From contig DASYSE010000079.1 of NCBI GenBank assembly GCA_036003705.1, positions 1-64,000 on the forward strand: 64,000 nucleotides of DNA, written 5' to 3'. Shown piece after piece: positions 17,651 through 25,570 of this stretch. Source of the stretch: CALGFH01 sp036003705 (GTDB lineage: Bacteria; Actinomycetota; CALGFH01). The notes below the pieces were generated by a model, which saw nothing but the letters and a program-made list of their open reading frames with translations, had not been told where the DNA came from and did not search any database. Made by a program: the position numbers and the translations under genes. Positions within the stretch are counted from its first letter, which is position 1. Every line of letters starts with the position of its first letter.

Positions 17651-18175
17651 TCAGCCGTCCAGGGGCTCGACCCGGAAGCGGTCGCCGTCGGCCACCACCA
17701 GCACCCCGGCGCCCTTGGCCAGCGGCGCGACCGGCTCGCCGGTGAGCCCGAGCACGGCCGCCTCGTTGGTCGGGCTGTGCCCGACGACCAGCGCCCGCTC
17801 CCCGTCCCCGAGCCGCTCCAGCACCCGCCCGAGCGCGGCCCCGAGCGTGACCGACTCCTCGGCGACGAGGTCCGGGTCCGCCCCCCGCAGCGCCTCCAGC
17901 TCGCCGCTGCCCGCCCGCTGGAAGGCGGCCCGCCAGCGGTCCTCCTGCTCCGACCGGAGCCCCGCCTCCACGACCACCCCACCCGGCACCGGCTGCCCGA
18001 GCGCGGCCAGCAGGCAGCCCACCGTCTGGGTCGCCCGCTGGGCCCCGGTCGACACCCCGACCCGGTACCCCCCGGCCAGCCCGGCACCGATCCGCAGCGC
18101 CGCCGCGACCCCTTCCTCGGTCAGCACGTCGCCGTCGTTGTCGGTGTGCCGCCGCAGCTCCACGAACCGTGCCAT
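17651..18175 (-). CDS. Histidine phosphatase superfamily (SixA/PGM-like) protein
   Basis: 174-residue single-domain phosphatase. The phospho-acceptor histidine is in RFVELRRHTDNDGD (RHT in place of the common RHG), the second Arg region is STGAQRATQT, and the proton-donor/second His is in LVVGHSPTNEAAV. The length fits the SixA/CobC type. It is the third gene of a minus-strand run (LLM oxidoreductase, GNAT, this), 15 bp after the broken GNAT gene. Substrate unknown. Confidence 0.83.
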   Translation of the reverse strand: MARFVELRRHTDNDGDVLTEEGVAAALRIGAGLAGGYRVGVSTGAQRATQTVGCLLAALGQPVPGGVVVEAGLRSEQEDRWRAAFQRAGSGELEALRGADPDLVAEESVTLGAALGRVLERLGDGERALVVGHSPTNEAAVLGLTGEPVAPLAKGAGVLVVADGDRFRVEPLDG

Positions 18176-18190
18176 CGTCCCTCCACTCGG

Positions 18191-18588
18191 CTACAGCGCG
18201 ATCAGCCCCGCATTGGTCGGGACGAACCCGCAGGTATCGAAGTAGAACGCCCGCAGATGATCCTCGAAGTCCACGTGCAGCCACTCGCACCCGGCCGAGC
18301 GGGCCTCGCGGACGGCAACGGCCACCAGCTGGGTCCCGACGCCGCGCCGCCGCGCCGCCGACGTGACCATGGTGTCGAGCACGAAGGCGTGGACGGCACC
18401 ATCCCAGGCCACGTTGACGAACCCGACGAGCGCATCCCCGTCGCGGGCGCACACCCACCCGAGACTGTGCCGCTCGACCTGGCCCTCCAGTCGTCGTCCT
18501 CGAGCACCGGATGGTCGAAGCACTCCGCGTGCAGGGCGTTGACGGCCGCGTTGTCGAACCCACCGCGCCACTGGTAGGCGATGGTCAT
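18191..18588 (-). pseudogene. GNAT acetyltransferase with a one-base frameshift
   Basis: Two frames together make one GNAT protein. The start frame reads MTIAYQWRGGFDNAAVNALH, ending in LEDDDWRAR. The other frame resumes at QVERHSLGWVCARDGDALV and continues with the acetyl-CoA loop TSAARRRGVGTQLV to FYFDTCGFVPTN. The switch is near 18484-18490; adding one base restores a ~132-codon gene. ATG at 18588 overlaps the LLM gene's stop (ATGA). Either a recent mutation or a sequencing error; the rest of the sequence is well conserved. Confidence 0.8.
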
Positions 18589-19574
18589 GGCGACATCTCC
18601 GGAGGTGAACCAACCGCGGCCGGGGCCAGACCGCGGACGATCTCGCGGACGTCCCCGCCGACCGGCAGCAGGGCCAGGATCGGGGTGGTCACGCCGGCGT
18701 CGACATAGCGCTGGACCTGCTCGCGGCAGCGTTGCGGGGGGCCGTGCACGACCAGCTCGTCGACCACCTCGTCGGGGATGGCGGCAAGGGCCGCCCTGCG
18801 GTCCCCGGACGCCCACGCCCGCCACATCGGCGCCAGGCGCTCGCCCCGGCCGAGCCACTCGTGGAACGCACGGTAGACCGGGACGGTGAGGTAGGCGGCG
18901 ATCGCCCGGCGGGCCTGCCCGCGGGCCTCCTCGGCGTCGGCGGTGGCGGCGACGAAGATGCGGGCCGCGATCTCCCGGCCCGGGCCGGCCTGGTGGACGT
19001 AGGGGGTCACGGCGCCGACGTCACCGGGGGCGAGCCAGATGAGGATCGCGCCGTCGCTCTCCTGCCCGGCCAGCCGCAGCATCCCCGGGCGCAGGGCGGC
19101 GATCAGCAGCCGTGGCGGCCGCTCGGGCACCAGACCGAGCCGGAACCCGTCGACGGCGAAGGTCTCGTAGCGCTCGGTCACCTTGGCCCCGGTCAGCGCG
19201 GCCCGCAGGAACCGGGCCGTGTCCCGCACCCGCTCCAGGGGCCGGTCGAAGGCGCCGCCGTTCCAGCGCTCCACGATCACGTCGGAGGATGCGCCGATCC
19301 CGATCGCGACCCGGCCGGGGGCGGCCGCGGCCAGGGTGGCCGTGCACTGGGCCAGGGTGGCCGGGCCGCGGGTGTAGACGGGCACGATCGCGGTGCCGAG
19401 CCGCAGCGTCGGCGCCCAGGCGCTGGCCAGGGCCAGCGGGGTGAACGCATCGGCGCCGCTCGACTCCGACGACCACACGTCGGTGTAGCCGAGGCCGGCC
19501 AGCTCGGCCACCAGGTCGCGCTGCCCGACCAGGGGGACCGCGTCGAACGGGATGGTGATGCCGTAGCGTTGCAT
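18585..19574 (-). CDS. LLM-class flavin/F420-dependent oxidoreductase
   Basis: 329-residue TIM-barrel enzyme of the luciferase-like monooxygenase family. Landmarks: YGITIPFDAVPLVGQRDLVA, LRLGTAIVPVYTRGPATLAQ, and GRVAIGIGASSDVIVERWNG. The sequence resembles the F420-dependent actinobacterial subgroup more than FMN monooxygenases, but the cofactor is not certain. The start ATG is only 3 bp from the start of a divergent SDR remnant. A TAGGTT element 6 nt before the ATG suggests a leaderless mRNA. It is the first of three genes read leftward. Confidence 0.88.
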   Translation of the reverse strand: MQRYGITIPFDAVPLVGQRDLVAELAGLGYTDVWSSESSGADAFTPLALASAWAPTLRLGTAIVPVYTRGPATLAQCTATLAAAAPGRVAIGIGASSDVIVERWNGGAFDRPLERVRDTARFLRAALTGAKVTERYETFAVDGFRLGLVPERPPRLLIAALRPGMLRLAGQESDGAILIWLAPGDVGAVTPYVHQAGPGREIAARIFVAATADAEEARGQARRAIAAYLTVPVYRAFHEWLGRGERLAPMWRAWASGDRRAALAAIPDEVVDELVVHGPPQRCREQVQRYVDAGVTTPILALLPVGGDVREIVRGLAPAAVGSPPEMSP

Positions 19575-19577
19575 GCC

Positions 19578-19735
19578 ATGAACCTACAGGGAGCGGTCAC
19601 GATCGTCACCAGCGCCATCGGGAGGGCGCTGGTGGAGCGGCTCGCCGACGAGGGCGCGCGGCCGTGGTCGTGGCCGACCTCGACCGGCGGGGCGTGGAGC
19701 GGGTGGCCACCGGGCCGCTCGGGACCGCGAGCTGG
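19578..19735 (+). pseudogene. N-terminal remnant of a short-chain dehydrogenase
   Basis: Starts MNLQGAVTIVTSAIGRALVE with RLADEGA after it, then changes frame to VVVADLDRRGVERVAT. This is the NAD(P)-binding start of an SDR, but the TGxxxGxG loop is reduced to VTSAIG and a frameshift lies near 19660. Homology stops at about 19735, roughly 50 codons into a ~250-codon family. The rest of the gene is missing and a small gene on the other strand follows. Confidence 0.7.
19581..19586 (-). promoter_or_regulatory. Candidate -10 of the LLM oxidoreductase gene (leaderless)
   Basis: TAGGTT on the minus strand ends 6 nt before the ATG at 19574. It lies inside the first codons of the divergent SDR remnant, which therefore can hardly be an intact gene. 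Confidence 0.35.
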
Positions 19736-19782
19736 AGCGCCCGGCCGGTGATGGCCGGGCGCTCCGTGTCAGGTGGACGGCG

Positions 19783-20046
19783 CTACACGTCCAGGCTGGC
19801 GTCGCTCGGGTCGCTGGAACGGTCCCGCCCCGACTTGTCGGGGCAGTCACGCCCACCCTCCCCAGGCGTCTGCTGGACCTGCTCGACGGCGGGGGTGCCG
19901 CCGTTCGAGTCAGGCGACCGGCCGGAGCTGCTGAACGCACTGGTGGCGAACAGCACCACCGCCAGCCCGGCGAGCACGGCGGCAACCAGGATGGCACGCC
20001 AAGGCTTCCATCCTCTCCGCGCCGTCGTGACCGGCTCTTCAGGCAA
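19783..20046 (-). CDS. Small single-pass membrane protein of unknown function
   Basis: 87 residues. A short cytoplasmic Arg-rich N-terminus (MPEEPVTTARRGWKPWR) is followed by one membrane helix (about residues 18-37) and an extracytoplasmic hydrophilic tail rich in Ser, Asp and Gly. The start is a TTG preceded by AAGGAGG at 5 nt, the best ribosome site in the neighbourhood, which supports a real gene despite its size. No family recognised. It is 79 bp downstream of the HAD phosphatase gene on the same strand. Confidence 0.6.
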   Translation of the reverse strand: MPEEPVTTARRGWKPWRAILVAAVLAGLAVVLFATSAFSSSGRSPDSNGGTPAVEQVQQTPGEGGRDCPDKSGRDRSSDPSDASLDV

Positions 20047-20125
20047 ACGAGCCTCCTTCTCTCGACGGCCCTGACGACCACCACCGTACGGGACCCCGGG
20101 TAAGCGGCACCTAAGCGCGGGCTGG

Positions 20126-20848
20126 TCAGCCCTCCTGCGGGGTCCGAACGCCCACCTCGTCCAGGTGCAGCAGCAGGTCGGCCGGGTCGTCGTAGACGCG
20201 GTAGGCGCCGGCCCGCTCGAGCTCCTCCCGGCCGTAGCCGCCCGACAGCAGCCCGACCCCCAGCGCCCGCGCCCGCCTGGCCGCCAGCAGGTCCCAGACC
20301 GAGTCGCCGACCACGACCGCGTCGGCGATGTCGGTGCCGAGGCGGTCGGCCGCGGCCAGGAACAGGTCGGGGTCGGGCTTGGCGTGCGCGACCTGGTCGC
20401 GGGTCACGACCGGCACGCCGGCGGGGACCTCGAGCAGCTCGAGGGTCGGCCGGGCCGCCGCCATGAGCCCGCTGGTGGCCACCGCCCACGGGACCTCGAG
20501 GGTGGTGAGGTGGGCCAGCAGCTCACGGGCCCCTGGGAGCAGCCGAAGCCGCCCGGCGTGACGTCGGTAGGCCTCGGCGTGGGCCTGCTGCAGCCGGGTG
20601 ACCAGGTCGGCGTCGACCGGCTGCCCGGTCTCGCGCAGCAGCGCGCCCACGAACAGCCCGCCGCTCATCCCGATGCGCCGGTGGATCCGCCACACCGACA
20701 GCGGGATCCCGCCGACCTCCAGCGCCTCCTGCCAGGCGAGCACATGCTGGTAGACGCTGTCCACCAGCGTGCCGTCGAGGTCGAACACGAACGCGGTCCG
20801 CTGCACGTCGGGCTCCGGCCGAGAAGGGGACGAGCCGCCGGCGGCCAT
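20126..20848 (-). CDS. HAD-superfamily hydrolase (phosphoglycolate phosphatase/beta-PGM-like)
   Basis: 240 residues. HAD motif I is FVFDLDGTLVDSVYQHVLAW with the two catalytic aspartates; motif II is in VPWAVATSGLM; motif III is the Lys in HAKPDPDLFL; motif IV is VVVGDSVWDLLAARRA. An alpha-helical C1 cap lies between motifs I and II. Such enzymes dephosphorylate small sugar phosphates or glycolate phosphate; the exact substrate is not readable. The ATG at 20848 adds ~16 poorly conserved residues; a GTG nearer FVFDLDG is possible. Confidence 0.88.
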   Translation of the reverse strand: MAAGGSSPSRPEPDVQRTAFVFDLDGTLVDSVYQHVLAWQEALEVGGIPLSVWRIHRRIGMSGGLFVGALLRETGQPVDADLVTRLQQAHAEAYRRHAGRLRLLPGARELLAHLTTLEVPWAVATSGLMAAARPTLELLEVPAGVPVVTRDQVAHAKPDPDLFLAAADRLGTDIADAVVVGDSVWDLLAARRARALGVGLLSGGYGREELERAGAYRVYDDPADLLLHLDEVGVRTPQEG

Positions 20849-20917
20849 CTTCGGTTCCCGGCCGGCATCCGTCCAGGGCGGCAGCCTTGGTGGCCATGGG
20901 CTGGCACGTGGTCCAGG

Positions 20918-21724
20918 TCAGACCAGCAACGACAGGCAGGACGCGCCGCCGTCGGCCTTGTGGAACTCGCCGAGGTCGACCTCGCGCACCTCGAAGCCGA
21001 GGGCACGCACGGCCGCTGCGGTCTGCGGGCAGCCGGCCGGCAGCACCGCGGTGGCCCCGACGGCCACGACGTTGCAGGCGGCCGCCTCCCGCGGCGGCAC
21101 GACCACCTTGTGCTGCATCCCGTGCAGGGCCGGCTGCTCCAGCAGCTCGGCGGTGCCGACGACGGCGTCGTCGGCCAGCGCGGTCACCGCGCTCTGCAGG
21201 TGCAGGGTGCCCGGCGGGACGGCGGCGACCTCGACCCGGCCGCCGGCGGCCTCCGCGAACCGGGTGAGCTGGGTGACCCCGGCCTGGTTGGTCCGCTGCG
21301 AGCGGCCGACGACCAGGGTGCGGCCCAGCCGCAACACGTCGCCGCCGTCCAGCGTGGCCGGCGCGGCCATCCGGTGGATCTGGTCGACCAGCCCGGCAAG
21401 GGCCGCGGCCAGGCGCTCCGGCTCGGCGGCCCGCGAGGAGGCGCCCGGCCGGGTGAGCAGCGCCTGGCCGCCGAGCACCACCGCGCAGTCGTCGACGAAG
21501 CAGGCGTCGGGCAGCTCCTCGTCGGCGGGGAGCGCGACCACCCGGACCAGACCGGCGAGGGCGGCACGGTAGGCGGCATGCTGGGCCCGCGCCCGCACCG
21601 GGTCGATGGTGGCCCGGCGGCTGGACAGGGCCCTGGCGAACGCGTCGGAGGGCGGGCGCACCAGCGCCTCCCCGACCGAGGCTGCTGCACCCGAGGCCGC
21701 CTCGGATGCTCCTGCCGTGCTCAT
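20918..21724 (-). CDS. Dimethylargininase (DDAH)-like amidinohydrolase
   Basis: 268-residue guanidino-group-modifying enzyme. The fold is recognised from LPDACFVDDCAVVLGGQALL, APATLDGGDVLRLGRTLVVG and the C-terminal catalytic Cys in KADGGASCLSLLV. The central catalytic His is probably in GTLHLQSAVTAL. Dimethylargininases hydrolyse N-omega-methylated arginines to citrulline and methylamines; ornithine- or arginine-acting relatives share the fold. ATG at 21724 has GGGAGG 8 nt upstream. It diverges from a class III aminotransferase across 97 bp, suggesting a shared control region. Confidence 0.9.
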   Translation of the reverse strand: MSTAGASEAASGAAASVGEALVRPPSDAFARALSSRRATIDPVRARAQHAAYRAALAGLVRVVALPADEELPDACFVDDCAVVLGGQALLTRPGASSRAAEPERLAAALAGLVDQIHRMAAPATLDGGDVLRLGRTLVVGRSQRTNQAGVTQLTRFAEAAGGRVEVAAVPPGTLHLQSAVTALADDAVVGTAELLEQPALHGMQHKVVVPPREAAACNVVAVGATAVLPAGCPQTAAAVRALGFEVREVDLGEFHKADGGASCLSLLV

Positions 21725-21821
21725 GGTCCCATCCTCCCGCAAACCGCCGGCGGCTTGCCGTCGGCGCCCCGGGTCGGGAGACTCGTCCCCGGCAACAACG
21801 CCCAGGCCCAGCGGAGGGGTC

Positions 21822-23108
21822 ATGTCGCACGCCGAGCTGCTCGCCCGCCACCGCCAGGTGCTGCCGTCCTGGCTTGCCCTCTACTACGACCAGCCGATCG
21901 AGCTGGTCGACGGCAAGGGGTGCCGGGTGGTCGACGGTGAGGGCAACGCCTACCTCGACTTCTTCGCCGGGATCCTGACCACCATGATCGGCTACAACCC
22001 GCCGGAGGTGGTCGAGGCCATCCGCGACCAGGCGGGCCGGATGCTGCACACCTCGACCCTGTACCTGATCCGCCAGCAGGTCGAGCTGGCCGAGCGGATC
22101 GCGGAGCTGTCGGGGATCCCCGACGCCAAGGTGTTCTTCACCAACTCGGGCAGCGAGGCCAACGAGGCGGCGCTGCTCCTGGCCACCACGGCCCGGCGCA
22201 GCAACCAGGTGCTGGCCCTGCGCAACAGCTACCACGGCCGCTCCTACGCCGCCATGGGGGTCACCGGCAACCGCGGCTGGTCGGCGTCCAGCTTCACGCC
22301 GGTGAACGTCAGCTACGTCCACGGCGGCTACCGCTACCGCAGCCCGTTCCGGCACCTGCCCGACGACGCCTACATCCAGGCCTGCGTCGACGACCTGCGC
22401 GACGTGATCGACACCACCACCGCCGGCCAGGTCGCCTGCATGATCGCCGAGCCGATCCAGGGCGTCGGCGGCTTCACCGTCCCGCCCGACGGCCTGTTCG
22501 GGGCCATGAAGGAAGTCCTGGACGAGTACGGCATCCTGTTCGTGGCCGACGAGGTGCAGACCGGCTGGGGCCGGACCGGCGAGCACTTCTGGGGCTACCA
22601 GGCGCACGGGATCGTCCCGGACGCGCTCACCTTCGCCAAGGGCCTGGGCAACGGGCTGCCCATCGGCGGGGTGGTGGCCCGGGCCGAGCTGATGGACGGG
22701 GTCACCGCGAACTCGATCTCGACCTTCGGCGGCAACCCGCTGGTCGCCAGGGGCGCCCTCGCCGTCCTGGACCACCTGGCCGCCCACGACCTGCAGGCCA
22801 ACGCCCGCACGGTCGGGGCCCGCCTGGCCGCCGGCCTGCGTGGCCTGGCCGAACGCCAGCCGGTGGTCGGCGACGTCCGCGGCAAGGGCCTGATGCTCGG
22901 GGTCGAGCTGGTCGAGCCGGGCTCCGGGGCGCCGGCGCCGGCCGCGGCCGCCGCCGCCCAGGAGCAGGCCAGGCGGGGCGGGCTGCTGGTCGGCAAGGGC
23001 GGCCTGTACGGCAACGTGCTCCGGGTCGCCCCGCCGCTGATCCTGACCGAGGCCGAGGCCGACGAGGGCCTGGAGATCCTGACCCGGGCGATCGCCGCGC
23101 TGGGGTAG
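21822..23108 (+). CDS. Class III aminotransferase (AGXT2/GABA-type)
   Basis: 428-residue PLP enzyme of fold type I, full length. Landmarks: YLDFFAGILTTMIGYNPPEV, FFTNSGSEANEAALLLA, the Asp-bearing LFVADEVQTGWGRTG, and the PLP lysine in LTFAKGLGNGLPIGG. The subgroup resembles alanine-glyoxylate aminotransferase 2, beta-aminoisobutyrate and 4-aminobutyrate transaminases. ATG at 21822 has GCGGAGGGG just upstream. It is divergent from the dimethylargininase-like gene; in mammals DDAH and AGXT2 both act on asymmetric dimethylarginine, so a joint role is a reasonable guess, not proof. Confidence 0.92.
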   Translation: MSHAELLARHRQVLPSWLALYYDQPIELVDGKGCRVVDGEGNAYLDFFAGILTTMIGYNPPEVVEAIRDQAGRMLHTSTLYLIRQQVELAERIAELSGIPDAKVFFTNSGSEANEAALLLATTARRSNQVLALRNSYHGRSYAAMGVTGNRGWSASSFTPVNVSYVHGGYRYRSPFRHLPDDAYIQACVDDLRDVIDTTTAGQVACMIAEPIQGVGGFTVPPDGLFGAMKEVLDEYGILFVADEVQTGWGRTGEHFWGYQAHGIVPDALTFAKGLGNGLPIGGVVARAELMDGVTANSISTFGGNPLVARGALAVLDHLAAHDLQANARTVGARLAAGLRGLAERQPVVGDVRGKGLMLGVELVEPGSGAPAPAAAAAAQEQARRGGLLVGKGGLYGNVLRVAPPLILTEAEADEGLEILTRAIAALG

Positions 23109-23240
23109 CGGGCACGCCACCGGCCATGGATGTGGTGGAGATGGGGCCGCGCTGGTACGGTGGTTCTCCTGCGCTGGCACCACAAAAAGACGGGCGAACC
23201 GTCGCATCAACCGTAGCGCGAATGGGGGTCCCTGTCAAGA

Positions 23241-24059
23241 ATGCAGAACCTGGCCGCTGAGCTCGAGCAGGAACAGGCCTACCTCACCATGCTGTACCGG
23301 CGGCTGGACACCCTGCGCGAACGCGCCAAGGCGGAGCTGGAGCGGGCGCTGGGCCACGACGGCGGCGGCAACGTCCAGGCCCGGGTGGACCGCGACGCGT
23401 TCGTGGCCCGGCACAGCGGCCGGCTGGCCCAGCTGGCCGCGGCCGAGGACGGGCTCTGCTTCGGGCGGCTGGACCGCGCCGACGGCACCCACCTGTACGT
23501 CGGGCGCCTCGGCCTGCTGGACGAGGACCGCGAGCCGCTGCTGGTCGACTGGCGCGCGCCCGCGGCCCAGCCGTTCTACCGGGCCACCTGGGCCGCGCCC
23601 GGCGGCGTGGTCCGCCGGCGGCATCTGCGGACCCGAGACCGAACGGTCATCGGCATCGAGGACGACGTGCTCGATCTCGAGTCGCTGAGCGACGACGAGC
23701 GGGACGGCCTCAGCGGCGAGGCGGCCCTGCTGGCCGCCCTGACCGCCAGCCGGACCGGCCGCATGACCGACATCGTGGCCACCATCCAGGCAGAGCAGGA
23801 CCGGATCATCCGCTCCGACCTGCCCGGCGTCCTGGTCGTGCAGGGCGGGCCCGGCACCGGCAAGACCGCCGTCGCCCTGCACCGGGCCGCCTACCTCCTG
23901 TACACCCACCGCCAGCGGCTGGCCAGGCGGGGCGTGCTCGTGGTCGGCCCCAACCCGACCTTCCTGCGCTACATCGAGCAGGTGCTGCCGTCGCTGGGCG
24001 AGACCGATGTGCTGTTGTCCACCGTCGAGGGGCTGTACCCGGGGGCGACCCGCGCATGA
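23241..24059 (+). CDS. helD: HelD-like UvrD-family helicase, N-terminal piece (split gene)
   Basis: 272 residues: an N-terminal coiled-coil (QNLAAELEQEQAYLTMLYRR), the 1B-like region ending in LVDWRAPAAQPFYRAT, and the Walker A P-loop VVQGGPGTGKTAVALHRAAY near residue 205. HelD proteins bind RNA polymerase and help release stalled complexes. The frame ends at LYPGATRA just where the family normally continues for another ~15 residues into the second piece. The downstream frame starts in an ATGA overlap, so it could be co-translated, but the usual arrangement is one ~750-residue chain. Confidence 0.75.
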   Translation: MQNLAAELEQEQAYLTMLYRRLDTLRERAKAELERALGHDGGGNVQARVDRDAFVARHSGRLAQLAAAEDGLCFGRLDRADGTHLYVGRLGLLDEDREPLLVDWRAPAAQPFYRATWAAPGGVVRRRHLRTRDRTVIGIEDDVLDLESLSDDERDGLSGEAALLAALTASRTGRMTDIVATIQAEQDRIIRSDLPGVLVVQGGPGTGKTAVALHRAAYLLYTHRQRLARRGVLVVGPNPTFLRYIEQVLPSLGETDVLLSTVEGLYPGATRA

Positions 24060-25570
24060 CCAGGGTGCTGGCCGCGGCGGTCGCCGACCGCCAGCAGCTC
24101 CCCGACGACGACGTCCGGGTCGAGCATGGCGGCCAGCGGCTGCGCCTGGACCGGGCGACCTGCGAGCGGGCCAGGCAGCTGGCCAGGGCGACCGGCTCGC
24201 CCCACAACCGGGCCAGGACGGTGTTCCGGCGCGAGCTGGTGGCCGCGCTCGCCGATCAGCTGGTGGCGGGGCTCACCCGCGAGCTGCCCGAGGTCGAGCT
24301 GCCCGACGACGACCTGCTGGCCGACGACTTCCCGGTCCAGCGGCTGCTGGACGACGAGCTGGACGAGATCCGGGCCGAGCTGAACGCCGCCCCGGCGGTG
24401 CGGGCCGTGGTCGACGGGCTGTGGCCAAGGCTGACCCCCCAGCGGCTCGTCGCTGGCCTGCTCACCTCGCCCGAGCGGCTGGAGGCGGCCGGCGGCGGGC
24501 TCGAGCCGGCCGAGCGGGCCCGGCTGCTCCGCCATGCCCCCACCGGAGGCGACGGCGCCGGCTGGTGGACGCCGGCCGACGTGCCGCTGCTGGACGAGGC
24601 GGCCGTCCTGCTCGGGGACGACGACGCCAGGTCCAGACGGGCCGAGGCCCGCCAGGCCGAGCGGGAGCGGACCGAGCTGGCCTACGCCCGCGAGGTGCTC
24701 GCCGGCGCCACCATCGGCGACGCTGCCCGCTACGCCCCCGACACCAACAGGCTCGACCCGTCGGTGGTGGCCGGTCGCTGGCGGGCCCGGGGACCGCAGG
24801 TCGGCCTGGCCGACCGGGCCCGCCAGGACCGGACCTGGGTGTTCGGCCACGTGATCGTGGACGAGGCCCAGGAGCTGTCGGCGATGGCCTGGCGGATGCT
24901 GATGCGGCGCAGCCCCAGCCGCTCGATGACCGTGGTCGGCGACGTCGCCCAGACCGGCGCGCCGTGGGGCCCAGGTTCCTGGGCGCGGGCCCTTGACCCC
25001 CACGCCCAAGGGCGCTGGCGGGTGGAGCAGCTGACGGTGAACTACCGCACCCCGGCCGAGATCATGGCCGTCGCCGCCGACGTGCTGGCCAGCGTCGGCG
25101 GTGGCCTCGAGCCGCCACGGTCGGTCCGCGAGGGGCGCACGGCCCCCTGGAGCCTGCGGCTCGTCCCCGGCCGGCTGGACGCCGAGCTGCCCGGTGTGCT
25201 CGCCGCCGAGGCGGCCGCGGTCGGCGACGGCAAGCTGGCCGTCCTGGTCCCCGCAGGCCGGGCCGAGGAGCTGGCGGCGGTGGTCACCGCCGCCCTGCCC
25301 GCGGCCACCGCCCGCCAGGGCCCGTCGGTGCTGGACGCCCGGGTCGCGATCCTGACCGTGCCCGAGGCCAAGGGCCTGGAGTTCGACGCCGTGGTGGTGG
25401 TCGACCCGGCCGCCATCCTGGCCGGCGCCCCGCGCGGCGCCAACGACCTCTACGTCGCCCTCACCCGCACCACCGCCCGCCTCGGCGTGGTCCACCCGGG
25501 CGACCTCCCCCCGGTGCTGGCCCGCCTGGAACCGGTCACTGCCCTCTCACGCCGATACCCGGCGTCCTAG
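24056..25570 (+). CDS. helD: HelD-like UvrD-family helicase, C-terminal piece (split gene)
   Basis: 504 residues carrying the rest of the SF1A motor: Walker B in VIVDEAQELSAMAWRMLMRR, motif III VVGDVAQTGAPWG, motif IV region EQLTVNYRTPAEIM, and the C-terminal LTVPEAKGLEFDAVVVVDPA with YVALTRTTARLGVVH. The first residues MTRVLAAAVADRQQ match the internal region of intact HelD proteins, not a natural N-terminus. The break therefore reflects a small deletion plus frameshift near 24045. It ends 4 bp into the convergent beta-lactamase-fold gene. Confidence 0.75.
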   Translation: MTRVLAAAVADRQQLPDDDVRVEHGGQRLRLDRATCERARQLARATGSPHNRARTVFRRELVAALADQLVAGLTRELPEVELPDDDLLADDFPVQRLLDDELDEIRAELNAAPAVRAVVDGLWPRLTPQRLVAGLLTSPERLEAAGGGLEPAERARLLRHAPTGGDGAGWWTPADVPLLDEAAVLLGDDDARSRRAEARQAERERTELAYAREVLAGATIGDAARYAPDTNRLDPSVVAGRWRARGPQVGLADRARQDRTWVFGHVIVDEAQELSAMAWRMLMRRSPSRSMTVVGDVAQTGAPWGPGSWARALDPHAQGRWRVEQLTVNYRTPAEIMAVAADVLASVGGGLEPPRSVREGRTAPWSLRLVPGRLDAELPGVLAAEAAAVGDGKLAVLVPAGRAEELAAVVTAALPAATARQGPSVLDARVAILTVPEAKGLEFDAVVVVDPAAILAGAPRGANDLYVALTRTTARLGVVHPGDLPPVLARLEPVTALSRRYPAS

